Positions 8,914-18,824 of a DNA stretch of 31,903 bases are shown in pieces. The notes beneath the pieces are model-generated. The model searched no databases and was not told where the DNA came from. It was given only the letters and a program-made list of their open reading frames with translations. The position numbers were made by a program, and so were the translations under genes. The stretch spans positions 1 to 31,903 of the forward strand of contig JBMORL010000010.1 of the NCBI GenBank assembly GCA_049322335.1, written 5' to 3'. This DNA comes from JBMORL01 sp049322335 (GTDB taxonomy: Bacteria; Bacteroidota; Bacteroidia; Flavobacteriales_D; UBA2798). Numbering within the stretch: position 1 is the first letter of the stretch; every line of letters starts with the position of its first letter.

Positions 8914-9033
8914 GCTACCTTAAAAACTGGTTTTGAACCACCTCTTTCATTTGTCAGGGCTGTTCGTTTATTATTATTTTTTGTTGCTTCTTTCCTGATG
9001 CGGCATTCAGAAAACTCACAACGCTTTTTAAAA

Positions 9034-9951
9034 TTACAAAAACCTCGGGGAAATGGATTTGGTTTTCTGCAAGCTCAAATCAAATCCTACCATCAGCTCA
9101 TGAGTACCTCCTGAAAAACGTTTGAGCTGATTGAGTACCATATCATAGGAGTATCCCGCCCTGAGGAAATTGGTAATGTTATATTCTGTAATGAAAACAG
9201 CTGATCCCGCACTTCGGTAACCGGCTCCCAGCCAAAATACTTTGCGCAACAGGAAACTGGCATTTACATCCACATTCACCGGGGCCGAAGGTATGAATTT
9301 TATCATCGTTGTAGGCTTAAACACGGTGGTTTCTCCCAGCGGAACCGCAGCTCCTGCCGCCAGCATATAGTGCCGTTTTAAAACAATATTGGTATTGGTA
9401 ACAAGTTCGGGAAAATCAAACCTGCTTTCATTAAGATGTGTGGACGAAAGTCCCACATAATATTTTTTGGAATAGAGATACAATCCAAAATCAAAACTCG
9501 GAACAGTGGCGCTCAGATTTCCGGGATTATTGACTTCATCCTGTGGATTGTCGTAGTTAAGCAATGAATAATCCAGTCGTGTATTATACATTCCCCCTCT
9601 CACACCCATCGACAATTTTGCTTTTCCGAGTTTAAGGTGATAGGCATAAGTGACAAAAGCTCCGGCATTTTTGGTAGGCCCGATATGGTCGTTGTATAAA
9701 TTTAATCCCAGTGCCATTTTCTGTTTGGCAAAAGGAGAATGTATGCTGAACGTTTGCGTGGAAGGTGCACCATCAATTCCCAGCCATTGTTCGCGGAACA
9801 GCAGCACAGCACTGGTTGCATCGCGGCTTCCGGCATAGGCAGGGTTAACCATAAACGGATTAAACATATACTGGCTGTATAACGCATCCTGCTGGGCAAA
9901 TGACGTAAGCCCCGAAACCGTTAGTATAACTGATATGATTATTTTTTTCAT
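9034..9951 (-). CDS. PorP/SprF family type IX secretion outer-membrane protein
   Basis: The 305-residue protein has a signal peptide (MKKIIISVILTVSGLTSFAQ). The family's hallmark N-terminal block follows directly (QQDALYSQYMFNPFMVNPAY, then REQWLGIDGAPSTQTFSIH). The remainder alternates short beta strands typical of an outer-membrane barrel and ends in a basic tail. PorP/SprF proteins are T9SS-associated; in Flavobacterium johnsoniae SprF is needed for secretion of the adhesin SprB. Here the gene starts seven bases after the stop of the giant type B-domain adhesin, the same cargo-partner order as sprB-sprF. That supports it being the dedicated outer-membrane partner of that adhesin rather than the core PorP, but the assignment rests on gene order. 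Confidence 0.93.
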   Translation of the reverse strand: MKKIIISVILTVSGLTSFAQQDALYSQYMFNPFMVNPAYAGSRDATSAVLLFREQWLGIDGAPSTQTFSIHSPFAKQKMALGLNLYNDHIGPTKNAGAFVTYAYHLKLGKAKLSMGVRGGMYNTRLDYSLLNYDNPQDEVNNPGNLSATVPSFDFGLYLYSKKYYVGLSSTHLNESRFDFPELVTNTNIVLKRHYMLAAGAAVPLGETTVFKPTTMIKFIPSAPVNVDVNASFLLRKVFWLGAGYRSAGSAVFITEYNITNFLRAGYSYDMVLNQLKRFSGGTHELMVGFDLSLQKTKSISPRFL

Positions 9952-9958
9952 ACGCTTT

Positions 9959-12900
9959 TTACCTGGTTAATTGCACCCATCCGCTAAACTGTTTCTGAAT
10001 ATCAATAAATTCGATGATATAGAAATACGTTCCTGCCGGAAGCTGGTTTCCGTTCCAGGTTCCGTCCCACACTACTGTTACATTGTTGTAGTTTTTAAAT
10101 TCCACCAGTTTATCGCCCCAGCGGTTAAAAATCATCACCCGGTTATTGGGGTTGATGGAAACACCGTCTATGACCCATGTGTCGTTTATGCCGTCTCCGT
10201 TAGGACTGAATGCATTATACACTTCACAGGAAGGATCAATAATAACTGTTACCGAATCCGATACCGTGCATCCTGAAATTACAGTAGTTGCCGTATAAGT
10301 AGTGGTGAAAGTAGGTGAGGCAACCGGATTTACGACAGTGGAATCATTCAGCGTAGTTCCGGGCGACCAGTTGATGGTACCGGTAACATTCTGGGCATTC
10401 AGCTGTATAGGTTGTCCGGGACAGGCATTAAACGGGCCACCGAGATTAAGAACAGCTCCATTTACTACAGTAACGGTTATAACGGTTGGCTGACTTGTGC
10501 AGGAACCTGTGGTTTGAGTGGCATAAAAAATATTTACTCCTGAAAGATTTTGTGGCAACGTAAGTGTACTGCCTGTTCCAACAGGATTGGTAAGCGTTGA
10601 ATCATTATACCAGGTTACATTTCCGGTGGCTGAAACGGTTAGCGGAGCAATAGTGCTGCCCTGGCAATAATTGATCGTTGTGTTAGAAGCAGAAGGTGGT
10701 GGCGGGCCTGCAGTGATAGTAACGATTACATAGGCAATTCCTATACAGTTATTGGCATCGCTATAGGCATATGAAATAGTATCTACCCCGGGCGCAACTG
10801 TTGACGGATCGAAATAACCTCCCGGGAGCAAAGTAGTGTTCAGAAAAAAGAATCCGCCACTGGGAGTACCCGTGGCTGTTACAGGAGAATCGGATGTACA
10901 ATAAGAGGAGTTGATACCTGTAATTGATACAGCGGGATTGGCATTTACCACAATATTTCCTGAAAGAATACTTGTACATGAATTAGAATCTGTGATTGTA
11001 TAGGTAATGACATGTGTTCCTGATCCGGCTACAGCGGGATCGAATGTTCCCTGTATGCTATCCGTTATACCAGGACCCGAAAAATATCCTCCCGGTGTAT
11101 TGGGAACAAAGTCATCAGCAGCTTCACCTGCACAATAGGGAGTAAGAGTAGTAAATCCGGCATCCGGCAACGGATTAATAACAATCTGAATAGTGTCGTC
11201 TGCAAAGCAGGGAGAAGTGATAGTGTAAATCACATCATAGGTTCCGGGAGTGGATGTTCCGGGATCAATCACTCCTGTGGAAGTATTTATAGTTAATCCC
11301 GTCTGCACTACCGAATAGGTTCCTCCCGCAGTAGCTGCCGTTGGAGCCTGAGTTCCTGCATTGAGGCAAAATGCACTTTGCGAATAACCGAAGGTCGAAT
11401 CGGGGGCAGTTACAATAGAAAAACTTACACTACCTGTTCCTGCAGCAATAGTACAACCCGTACCGTTATCCGTTATATTGGAAACAGTGTATATGCCTGA
11501 ATTGGTAGGATAGTATACATAAGTACCGCCAAAAGTCTGAGTTATATCAGCCGAACCGTTAAGATCGATAGTAAATTGCCAGGGGCCGGTTCCGGTAAAA
11601 TCCACCTGCACAAATGCGTTGGGATCACCCGTACAAAAAGTTCCCCCGCCTGAAATGGTTGCAGTGGGCGACTGAAGTATGATAATATCTACTGTATCCA
11701 CTGCATTGGGACAGGCAAGAGTGGCAAAGGCAGTAAAGATCAATTGCACAGATCCTGCTGATTCTTCTGCTGCAGTAGGTGAATAAGTTGGATTTTGAAC
11801 TGTATTGGAAGGAGCATATGTCCCTCCCCCGTTAGACCAAAGCAAAGAAGCAAAAGTAGTTGCCGATGCACCACTTAAATTTACCGGATTACCGGAACAA
11901 ATGGTTTGATCGGGGCCTGCTGTTGCGGAAGGCGGTGTATGATACGTAATAACCAAACTATCGGTAACAGACGGGCAGCCGGCTGAAACAGCAGTAAGAT
12001 ACAACGTGGTATTGGGCCCTGAAAAATCAGCACCTGAAGGATAATAGTCGGGTGTGGTGGTGGTACCATTTACGTATGTCCCCGTACCGGTAGTTCCCCA
12101 GCTGAACGAAGAGGCTCCGGATACAGATCCGCTCAGTGTGATGAATGCTGTTCCTGAAGTGCACATATCCACATCAGCCCCGGCATTGGCAGTAGGGCCG
12201 GCATTAATGGTAAGAATCAATGCATCCGAAACGGCCGCACATGCACCGTTAGCCGATGTTTGCAGGGTAATGGTTACTGTTCCCGATGATATGTCAGCAG
12301 CAGAAGGAGTATAGGTTGTATTAAGCAGGCTGCTGTTACCAAATGTTCCTGAACCGGTACTGACCCATGTTGTGGAAGGTGCATTGGATGCTGTTCCGTT
12401 TAATGATAATACATTGCCTGAACAAATAGTAGTATCGTTTCCGGCAAATGCTGAAGGCAATGCGTTAACCGTTAGTAATAATGTATCGGGTACATTAGGA
12501 CACGTGTTTCCTGAATTGGCATTAAAATATACCTGTATGGTAGTTCCAACATCAGACGCACCGTGAGTATATACCGTATTAGGTGAAATAGCCGGGGAGA
12601 AAGTGCCCGTTCCATTGGTGGACCACGAAACGTTGGAAAAATTGGTAGCAGAACCGGTAAATGTTATAGTATTACCCTGGCAAACACTTTGATCGACACC
12701 TGCACTGGAAGTAGGCATCGCCTGAACAACAATAGTTATATTGGAAGTATCGGAGCAAGTTCCGGCATAAGCAATAAGCTGGGTAGTAAAAACCCCGGAT
12801 GTAGAATAAGCATGAGTGGGATTTTGAACGGTGGAAGAAGTAGCATCACCAAAATCATAATCCCAGGCAGAGATAGATCCGGCCGGTGTAGAGAAATCGG

Positions 12901-15900
12901 TAAAGGAAATAGTTGAACCTGCGCAAACTGTATCACTGCTTACCGTGTAAATTGAGTTTACGGTTTGTCCTGATATCACTGTAAAAGTTAAAGTATCCTG
13001 GCAGCCATTGGCATCTGTTATCACAACAAAATAATTTCCGGGTGATATGGAACCTATTCCTACGGTAGAGCCTGTATTGATAGCGGCAGTAGTGCTAATG
13101 ACGGTCGCTGAAGAATTATACCAGTCGAAAGTAAAATTGGGAGTGCCACCTGAATTTACAACAAGATCTGCCGCTCCGTCATTTAATCCTGAACAGGTTT
13201 CGCTGGCGACATTAAGTGTAGTGGCAATGGGTGCCGGCTCTGTAATAGAAATGGTATCAGAAATTACCGAACAGGCGGTTCCATCGGTAACTATGCAATA
13301 ATAGTTTCCGGAAACAACAAATGTGGCTGTGTCGTTGGTTTGTCCGGCTAATGGTGCGCCTGATCCGGCATCATACCATTGATAAGTGATGGGGCCGATA
13401 CCCGAGTTATTTGTAACGTAAGCAGAACCTCCACCCCCTCCATTACATAAAATATTGTTTATTACTGTAGCATCGGCAGTAAATCCGCCACGAACTGAAA
13501 TGGTATCAGAAAATTCGGAAGAACGATAATAACCGGCTGCAATTTCTTTTGTACAGGCTGCGCTTAGTATGGCGCCCGTAGGTAAAACAGATGCAATATT
13601 TTCTGTAAAATTGATTGTGTTGAATCCACCGGCATTGTAAGTGGCCGAATGAATTACCGAATCACCTTCACCCGAGCCACTCGGATCGGCAGAAGAGAGC
13701 ATAAAAAATTCGATAAAATAATTAGCAGACGGATCATCTACATTCAATGTACCGCTAACAGTTGTAAATCCTGAAGGACAAACCTGTGCGGCATTAAGCA
13801 GCGGACAATTTTGTCCCTGGTTGGAAAGTGAACTGGAATTTACATCAGCATCGTTCAGGTCGTTTACCAGCGGAGTGGTTGTATTATTGATAGAAATTCC
13901 CAATTGCCCGTTGTTGTAAATGGAGTTATTCTGAATGGTGATGGAGTCAGCTCCATTCAGTTTTATTCCCGCTCCGGCATTGTTGGCAATGGTATTCATA
14001 TAGCCAAGTGAACTAAATCCAATGGTTCCTATGGCAGAGTTTTCGAGAAAAACACCATCACCGTTATTGCCAAAAAAAGTTCCGGAAGCATTGAGCCCGA
14101 TATAATTTCCGTTGAAAGAAAAATCATACAACCCTGTTGCGTAAATCCCTCCCCCGTTATTAGCGGCTATAATATTGGTATCAATATAGGTAAAGGATGC
14201 GCCATTGATGTAAATTCCATGTGAACCGTTAGCCACCGCAATGGTTTGGGAAGCATCAAGGCCAATGATGTTGTATCGGATATCATTGGTTTGAGCAGAG
14301 CTGAGTTCAATCCCATAGCTGGTGTTACCGGAAATAATATTTCCGTAAATCCTGTTATTGATTATCCCGCCAGTAAAGGAAACCCCGGTAGTATTGGGAA
14401 TAGCAACGGTACCCGCGGAATCAACCCCGATTTTATTATTCTGTATGGTATTCAGCGAGCCGGATGAACTAAGCGCCACACCCGGTGCTCCATTTCCTGA
14501 TATTACATTATCTGCAATCAGGTTTTGTGCCGAAGTGTTTCCAAGAGCTACCCCAACAGAGGTGTTTCCTGCTGCCGTATGGTCGGGGCGAACACCGATA
14601 AAATTTCCGCTGATCAGGTGCTGATTGGCGCCATCCAGGTATATCCCTATACCGTTATTTGCCGAAATATAGTTTCTGCCATTCAACGATCCGTTACCAA
14701 TAGATACTGAACCATTTCCACCTATCACTACTATACCCGAAGTATTATTGGGAATTGCCGTATAGCCATTGGAAGCATAGGGAGAAATGCCGATATAATT
14801 TCCAAATACTGTTGCCGGTGCTGTGTTATTCATAAGGAAAGCAGCTGTGTTGGTAAACCCGATCACATTTCCCTCTCCTTTGTTCAATCCGCCAATTTCT
14901 ACGGCTGCGCCATTAAAGACTTCTATCCCCACTACAACAGGCGCTATGCCGTTAACAGTAGAAATATCCGTACCGATAATATTTCCCTTGATTTTGGTAT
15001 TGCTTGGGCCCATAAGTTTAATGTGGCCGTTAAGATTTCCCGAAATAAGGTTTCTCGAAGGAGAATCGTAGATGCCGCCAATGTAATTTGTCCCGGGATT
15101 CGGCTGAACAGTAATCCCTACTCCGTTAGCCAGTGAACCCAGCCCGGTGGATGTAGTTCCGATAAAATTACCCAGCACTTTTGTATTTACACCACCAATA
15201 TTTATTCCCGAAGAACTCACGGAATTATTATGTCCGCCTATCACATTCATTTCATGGTAACGTGCTCCGCCTACTGCTACATCCGAAGAAAATCCGTTTA
15301 CCACTACACCGTTCAATCCGTTTCCGGCTGCAGAAATTACGTGGTTTCCGTAAAATTTCATCTGGCAATCGGTCATCACAATTCCGTTTCCGGGACCATT
15401 GTCCAGTTTTAGTCCGGCTATCCACGAACCGGTAGGCCACAAATCAATATCAAGAACAGAACCGGTGGATTGTATGAGATTGATATGAATATCTGCAGGC
15501 GTAACATACGTTCCGGCACTAAGAGGATCACGCGGGCCTGCGATTTTTGAGCCGCTGTTGGTATATCCGTCAACAATTCTTGGAAAAGGCGGATTGGCAG
15601 TATAGCTATGAGTACTTCCCAAAATAATATTAGTGGATCCGGGCAAGTCGAATTCCATGTATTCAGGGCCTCCGAATCCTCCGCTGAGATTCATATTCAG
15701 CCAAACGCTAATAAAGTCATTGGGTGCTATAGTTGAAGTAACGCGATACATGGTATATTCTGCCGCACCCGCATCAGGCAATAACGAATTATCTCCATAA
15801 ATTGTGCGTGGTGCCCTGCGGCAATCCAATTCAGGTAATATAACAGGAGTAACGCCATTATCCACACAGGGACTGGTTTGAGCAACTATTCTGAAGTATT

Positions 15901-16819
15901 TTAATCCATATCCGTCAGTGGTTGGGGTTCCCTGCAACTGAAGACCAGCCTGCGATAACCCGGTCATGTCTGATCCGAAACTCAAAAACGCAGGAGGATT
16001 AAATGTATGAACATTTCCACCGAGGTTATTCCAGTTAGCCCCTGTATTGCTAAAAGCATTTGTACCGGTAGAGTTTGAAAAAATATTATTGGCCAATGTT
16101 ACTGATGAACCTGCGGCCCGGGAAATATTATTACCGGTACCGGCTGTATTATTAATAAATGTATTATTGACAATTGTCAATGCGCCATAAGTACTTATCG
16201 CACCGCCAACATTGGCATTATTCTGAAAAAAGGTACAGTTAAAAAATGAAAGTGTATTACCTGAACCCACAAACCCGGCACCACCTTCGGCACCACCTGC
16301 ATTATTATTAAAAAAAGAACAGGAAAATACTTTCACATCCGACCCGGTTCCACCAGAAGACACACATTGGCCATTGGCATTACCCGAATTTCCTTCAAAT
16401 ACGCAATCACCAATACGTACGAGTGAATTTACGCAGCTGATAACGGAGCTTCCACCATTGTATGAACTAAAGCGAAAACCATTGATGACCACTGTATCTG
16501 CATTTACATTGGTAATTACAAAAGCCTCACCTCCTCCGGGAGTAGGGCCATTTATGGCGGAATGAACAGGATAGGCACCCAGGATAGTTATTGGTATGTT
16601 TATAGTGATAGCAGAGGTAAGATTAATCTGTCCCGACACATCCATGATAATCGTATCACCTGCACTGGCCATAGAAACAGCCTGCCTTAGGGTCAGCGTG
16701 CCTCCTGTAGAAGGGGCCGGATCGCCAAGATCATCCACTTTAATAATACCGGCAGAAGAAACCGAATAAAACAACAGAAGCGCTAAAACAGAAACTAAGC
16801 GTTTTTTAACTTTCTCCAT
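9959..16819 (-). CDS. Giant T9SS type B adhesin: beta-helix, PKD/Ig-like repeats, gliding-motility C-terminal domain
   Basis: From the ATG at 16819 the protein is 2286 residues with signal peptide MEKVKKRLVSVLALLLFYSV. Residues about 25-1000 are right-handed parallel beta-helix (repeats such as NNTFINNTAGTGNNI, NVISGNGAPGVALSS, NNSIYNNGQLGISINN). A SprB-like repeat region follows at about 1110-1290 (LCNGGGGGSAYVTNNSGIGP; GISPGNYFVVITDANGCQD). A PKD domain lies at about 1293-1368 (WDYDFGDATSSTVQNPTHAY). Four tandem modules of about 85-90 residues cover about 1368-1716, each opening A.AG.D...C.G. More Ig-like modules run to about 2195. The last 85 residues are the type B sorting domain (AFSPNGDGINDTWVIDG, MIFNRWGDKLVEF, WDGTWNGNQLPAGTYFYIIE). 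It should be secreted by T9SS and displayed for adhesion or gliding. A TTG at 16873 lies upstream of the likely promoter and is rejected as the start. Confidence 0.92.
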   Translation of the reverse strand: MEKVKKRLVSVLALLLFYSVSSAGIIKVDDLGDPAPSTGGTLTLRQAVSMASAGDTIIMDVSGQINLTSAITINIPITILGAYPVHSAINGPTPGGGEAFVITNVNADTVVINGFRFSSYNGGSSVISCVNSLVRIGDCVFEGNSGNANGQCVSSGGTGSDVKVFSCSFFNNNAGGAEGGAGFVGSGNTLSFFNCTFFQNNANVGGAISTYGALTIVNNTFINNTAGTGNNISRAAGSSVTLANNIFSNSTGTNAFSNTGANWNNLGGNVHTFNPPAFLSFGSDMTGLSQAGLQLQGTPTTDGYGLKYFRIVAQTSPCVDNGVTPVILPELDCRRAPRTIYGDNSLLPDAGAAEYTMYRVTSTIAPNDFISVWLNMNLSGGFGGPEYMEFDLPGSTNIILGSTHSYTANPPFPRIVDGYTNSGSKIAGPRDPLSAGTYVTPADIHINLIQSTGSVLDIDLWPTGSWIAGLKLDNGPGNGIVMTDCQMKFYGNHVISAAGNGLNGVVVNGFSSDVAVGGARYHEMNVIGGHNNSVSSSGINIGGVNTKVLGNFIGTTSTGLGSLANGVGITVQPNPGTNYIGGIYDSPSRNLISGNLNGHIKLMGPSNTKIKGNIIGTDISTVNGIAPVVVGIEVFNGAAVEIGGLNKGEGNVIGFTNTAAFLMNNTAPATVFGNYIGISPYASNGYTAIPNNTSGIVVIGGNGSVSIGNGSLNGRNYISANNGIGIYLDGANQHLISGNFIGVRPDHTAAGNTSVGVALGNTSAQNLIADNVISGNGAPGVALSSSGSLNTIQNNKIGVDSAGTVAIPNTTGVSFTGGIINNRIYGNIISGNTSYGIELSSAQTNDIRYNIIGLDASQTIAVANGSHGIYINGASFTYIDTNIIAANNGGGIYATGLYDFSFNGNYIGLNASGTFFGNNGDGVFLENSAIGTIGFSSLGYMNTIANNAGAGIKLNGADSITIQNNSIYNNGQLGISINNTTTPLVNDLNDADVNSSSLSNQGQNCPLLNAAQVCPSGFTTVSGTLNVDDPSANYFIEFFMLSSADPSGSGEGDSVIHSATYNAGGFNTINFTENIASVLPTGAILSAACTKEIAAGYYRSSEFSDTISVRGGFTADATVINNILCNGGGGGSAYVTNNSGIGPITYQWYDAGSGAPLAGQTNDTATFVVSGNYYCIVTDGTACSVISDTISITEPAPIATTLNVASETCSGLNDGAADLVVNSGGTPNFTFDWYNSSATVISTTAAINTGSTVGIGSISPGNYFVVITDANGCQDTLTFTVISGQTVNSIYTVSSDTVCAGSTISFTDFSTPAGSISAWDYDFGDATSSTVQNPTHAYSTSGVFTTQLIAYAGTCSDTSNITIVVQAMPTSSAGVDQSVCQGNTITFTGSATNFSNVSWSTNGTGTFSPAISPNTVYTHGASDVGTTIQVYFNANSGNTCPNVPDTLLLTVNALPSAFAGNDTTICSGNVLSLNGTASNAPSTTWVSTGSGTFGNSSLLNTTYTPSAADISSGTVTITLQTSANGACAAVSDALILTINAGPTANAGADVDMCTSGTAFITLSGSVSGASSFSWGTTGTGTYVNGTTTTPDYYPSGADFSGPNTTLYLTAVSAGCPSVTDSLVITYHTPPSATAGPDQTICSGNPVNLSGASATTFASLLWSNGGGTYAPSNTVQNPTYSPTAAEESAGSVQLIFTAFATLACPNAVDTVDIIILQSPTATISGGGTFCTGDPNAFVQVDFTGTGPWQFTIDLNGSADITQTFGGTYVYYPTNSGIYTVSNITDNGTGCTIAAGTGSVSFSIVTAPDSTFGYSQSAFCLNAGTQAPTAATAGGTYSVVQTGLTINTSTGVIDPGTSTPGTYDVIYTITSPCFADDTIQIVINPLPDAGFTTLTPYCAGEAADDFVPNTPGGYFSGPGITDSIQGTFDPAVAGSGTHVITYTITDSNSCTSILSGNIVVNANPAVSITGINSSYCTSDSPVTATGTPSGGFFFLNTTLLPGGYFDPSTVAPGVDTISYAYSDANNCIGIAYVIVTITAGPPPPSASNTTINYCQGSTIAPLTVSATGNVTWYNDSTLTNPVGTGSTLTLPQNLSGVNIFYATQTTGSCTSQPTVITVTVVNGAVLNLGGPFNACPGQPIQLNAQNVTGTINWSPGTTLNDSTVVNPVASPTFTTTYTATTVISGCTVSDSVTVIIDPSCEVYNAFSPNGDGINDTWVIDGVSINPNNRVMIFNRWGDKLVEFKNYNNVTVVWDGTWNGNQLPAGTYFYIIEFIDIQKQFSGWVQLTR

Positions 16820-16851
16820 AGCTATGATAAATGGGTACAGAGGAATGACGT

Positions 16852-16859
16852 CAAAGTTA
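16852..16859 (-). promoter_or_regulatory. Putative Bacteroidota -7 promoter element for the adhesin gene
   Basis: On the minus strand this reads TAACTTTG, an exact match to the Bacteroidota TAnnTTTG element, 32 bases before the ATG at 16819. No convincing -33 element was found at the usual distance, so confidence is modest. Confidence 0.4.
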
Positions 16860-16943
16860 GCATAAAGTTGCAAGAGATTTATACCGAATGAAGGAAAGGC
16901 GTGATAAGAGAATAAAATATAAGGATGACAGGCAAAGAGCTTG

Positions 16944-17702
16944 TTAATCTGTTACTTCCTTTTTCTTGTTTTTGGCCGAATTTTTCTCTTTTTTAATCGG
17001 TTTTGAGTGAAAAAAGTAACGAAAATCAACGGTTAGAAAACTTCCTGAAAGTTCCAGAGGCACCCGGTAGGTTTCGAAATTATTTTTTTCATATTTCACC
17101 TCGGTGTGTGCAATTTCCCTGAGTGGGCGGTGAAGAGATGCCCCGAGATAGAAAAAACCTGATTTCGGGGTCCTGTATTCGAAACCGATATTAGCTGTTA
17201 AAGCAATGCTAAACCATTGTGTGGTGGTAAGCGATAATTGTGAAAAACGCCTGTCGGTACCGGCTGAACTTACATCTGATGCGAAAGCATTAAGTGAGCC
17301 CCCGAAAGCGGTATTCATAAAAAACTTCTCTCCCAGCTGAATATAGATAAGCCCCTGCACGGGAATTTCATAAGCTACTATTCCAAATTCCGAAACATCG
17401 GTAAAACCTGAATCGGTATCACTGCACGTCATCCGGTAATTTCTGCGAATAAGGTTAATCCCGGTTTCCAGCGAAAAAAGTTTGGTAAATCCCCTGCGCA
17501 TAATCATGCCGAAAGAATGGCCCCACACCGGTTTAATAGAAACAGAAAACAATGAAGTGTCTCCTTCTACCGGACCCGCACCCAAAAAACGGCTGGCTAA
17601 AACCGGCTTGTATTGCAGGCCGATGGTAAGCAACTGTTCCTGTGTTTTTCCGGTGGCTAAAAAAGCCATTGCCAATAAACCTATGAGTATGATTTTTTTC
17701 AA
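16944..17702 (-). CDS. Predicted outer-membrane beta-barrel protein, TTG start
   Basis: The 252-residue protein starts with a classic signal peptide (residues 1-20, KKIILIGLLAMAFLATGKTQ) and continues with alternating amphipathic strands (LLTIGLQYKPVLASRFLG, SFGMIMRRGFTKLFSLETGI, FGIVAYEIPVQGLIYIQLG, LTVDFRYFFHS), as in the small Bacteroidota outer-membrane barrel families. The C-terminus is a lysine-rich tail of about 20 residues. The frame upstream of the TTG at 17702 has only three codons before a stop and no ATG, and the twin lysines of the signal peptide follow the TTG directly, so a TTG start is the best explanation. It follows the small membrane protein gene by nine bases, so the two are probably cotranscribed. 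It resembles PorT-type barrels only in general fold; no function is assigned. Confidence 0.8.
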   Translation of the reverse strand: MKKIILIGLLAMAFLATGKTQEQLLTIGLQYKPVLASRFLGAGPVEGDTSLFSVSIKPVWGHSFGMIMRRGFTKLFSLETGINLIRRNYRMTCSDTDSGFTDVSEFGIVAYEIPVQGLIYIQLGEKFFMNTAFGGSLNAFASDVSSAGTDRRFSQLSLTTTQWFSIALTANIGFEYRTPKSGFFYLGASLHRPLREIAHTEVKYEKNNFETYRVPLELSGSFLTVDFRYFFHSKPIKKEKNSAKNKKKEVTD

Positions 17703-17711
17703 TCTGACTGT

Positions 17712-18095
17712 TTACGGATGAACATTGGTTTTATTATCCCCGGATGTAGCACCGGTACCGGATTTGAGGTAACCGACCAAAGCAAGCCCGATACACCCCA
17801 GTGTAAAAAGAATAATCACCCAACGGAAAAAAGCGGTAGGAATAAATTTTTCGCGGTGTTTTCCAATGGCTGTGAAATTCAGTTTTACTGCTTCTTTTTC
17901 TTTCCGCCTGTGGATACCAAACATCCAGATGATATTTTCTCCCTTTTCTACAAATTTTTCGAATTCAATTTTATTTTCGTTCAGCAGTTTTTCAAATTCA
18001 AGGGCCTGTTCTTCCCTTATAAAATGAAAAACAACATAATTACTATCGGTGGGATGCTCGTAGTAATTGGTGATATTAAATAACCGGTCAGACAT
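17712..18095 (-). CDS. Small hypothetical protein with one C-terminal transmembrane helix
   Basis: The 127-residue protein has a soluble N-terminal part with an alpha/beta pattern, about residues 1-85 (YVVFHFIREEQALEFEKLL, KFVEKGENIIWMFGIHRR), resembling small signal-transducing DUF2007-like folds only in pattern. One transmembrane helix follows at about residues 90-110 (FFRWVIILFTLGCIGLALVGYL), and then a short polar tail. It lies three bases after the nitroreductase stop and nine bases before the outer-membrane barrel gene, so all three probably share one transcript. I do not recognise the family. The gene is believable because of its ATG start, its tight spacing and the lack of any competing frame. 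Confidence 0.75.
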   Translation of the reverse strand: MSDRLFNITNYYEHPTDSNYVVFHFIREEQALEFEKLLNENKIEFEKFVEKGENIIWMFGIHRRKEKEAVKLNFTAIGKHREKFIPTAFFRWVIILFTLGCIGLALVGYLKSGTGATSGDNKTNVHP

Positions 18096-18098
18096 ATT

Positions 18099-18686
18099 TT
18101 ATTGATTGATCCATTCGGTAACATATTCGATGGGTTTGCGGTGCCCGGATGGCCATTCCACAGCGGGATATCCTATATAAAAAAATCCCAGGCAGCGGTC
18201 TTTTTCCTTCAGGCCAAGAAATTTTTTCATTCCTTCCTCATAGGTAACGCCACCACTTCCCCAATAACAGGCCAATCCATAAGCCGTACAGGTGAGATAC
18301 ATATTTTGTACTGCACAGGCCACCGCTTCTATCTCTTCTATCTCGGGAATTTTTTCGCTTTGCTGGCGTTCCATACATATAGCTATCACAACAGAAGAAA
18401 GATGGGGGCGCTCACCCAGTTTATCCATTTTTCCCTGGTCGAATTTATCGGCCGGGGTGATTTCTTTATAATATTCACTCTGAAAACGGGCCAGTTTAGA
18501 AATACCCTCTTCCATAAAAACTTTAAACCGCCAGGGTTGTGTCATTCCATGATTGGGCGCCCAGATAGCATTATTTAAAATCTTTTCTACTATCTCCTTT
18601 GCCACTTTACGATTGGAAAACTGCTCGGGTGGAATGGTTCTGCGGTTTTGAATCACAGCTGTTATTTCGCTCAGGTTGTACTTCAT
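18099..18686 (-). CDS. Nitroreductase family FMN oxidoreductase
   Basis: The 195-residue protein shows nitroreductase hallmarks: an N-terminal arginine motif that binds FMN phosphate (QNRRTIPPEQF), AIWAPNHGMTQPWRFKVF at about residues 40-57, the helix YLTCTAYGLACYWGSGG, and the terminal FFYIGYP block. Members reduce nitro, quinone or related substrates using NAD(P)H; the substrate is not readable here. I chose the ATG at 18686 (MKYNLSEI), which matches the usual start of this subgroup. An ATG at 18692 is possible, and a TTG at 18707 falls inside the likely -7 element. It is the first gene of a short minus-strand operon with the small membrane protein and the barrel protein, divergent from the TonB-dependent receptor. 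Confidence 0.9.
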   Translation of the reverse strand: MKYNLSEITAVIQNRRTIPPEQFSNRKVAKEIVEKILNNAIWAPNHGMTQPWRFKVFMEEGISKLARFQSEYYKEITPADKFDQGKMDKLGERPHLSSVVIAICMERQQSEKIPEIEEIEAVACAVQNMYLTCTAYGLACYWGSGGVTYEEGMKKFLGLKEKDRCLGFFYIGYPAVEWPSGHRKPIEYVTEWINQ

Positions 18687-18704
18687 TATCATTGAAAATG
18701 GGCA

Positions 18705-18712
18705 CAAATTTA
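18705..18712 (-). promoter_or_regulatory. Putative -7 element for the nitroreductase operon
   Basis: The minus strand reads TAAATTTG, an exact TAnnTTTG match, about 18 bases before the ATG at 18686. A T-rich TTTC lies about 17 bases upstream as a weak -33 candidate. Confidence 0.4.
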
Positions 18713-18824
18713 CGAATAAGCAGACAAAAGAAAATAGTTGATTATATTTTGATTTTCAATACTTTAACAAATACCGGGCACTATGATTTTTAACAGTTTT
18801 GTAAAAAATACCAGTTTCAGGGTA

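Noticed and set aside
8990..9015. Imperfect inverted repeat (CTGAATG / CATCAG on the minus strand) between the SprF-like and OmpA-family genes
   Set aside because: One base bulges, the stem is short and there is no T run, so neither terminator nor operator can be supported.
11660..12720. Regular repeats that might suggest a repeat array such as CRISPR
   Set aside because: They are about 85-90-residue protein modules in a single open frame with diverged DNA, not identical short repeats with spacers.
9959..16873. Start of the giant adhesin at the TTG at 16873
   Set aside because: It would put 18 extra residues before a good signal peptide and lie upstream of the probable promoter; the ATG at 16819 fits better.
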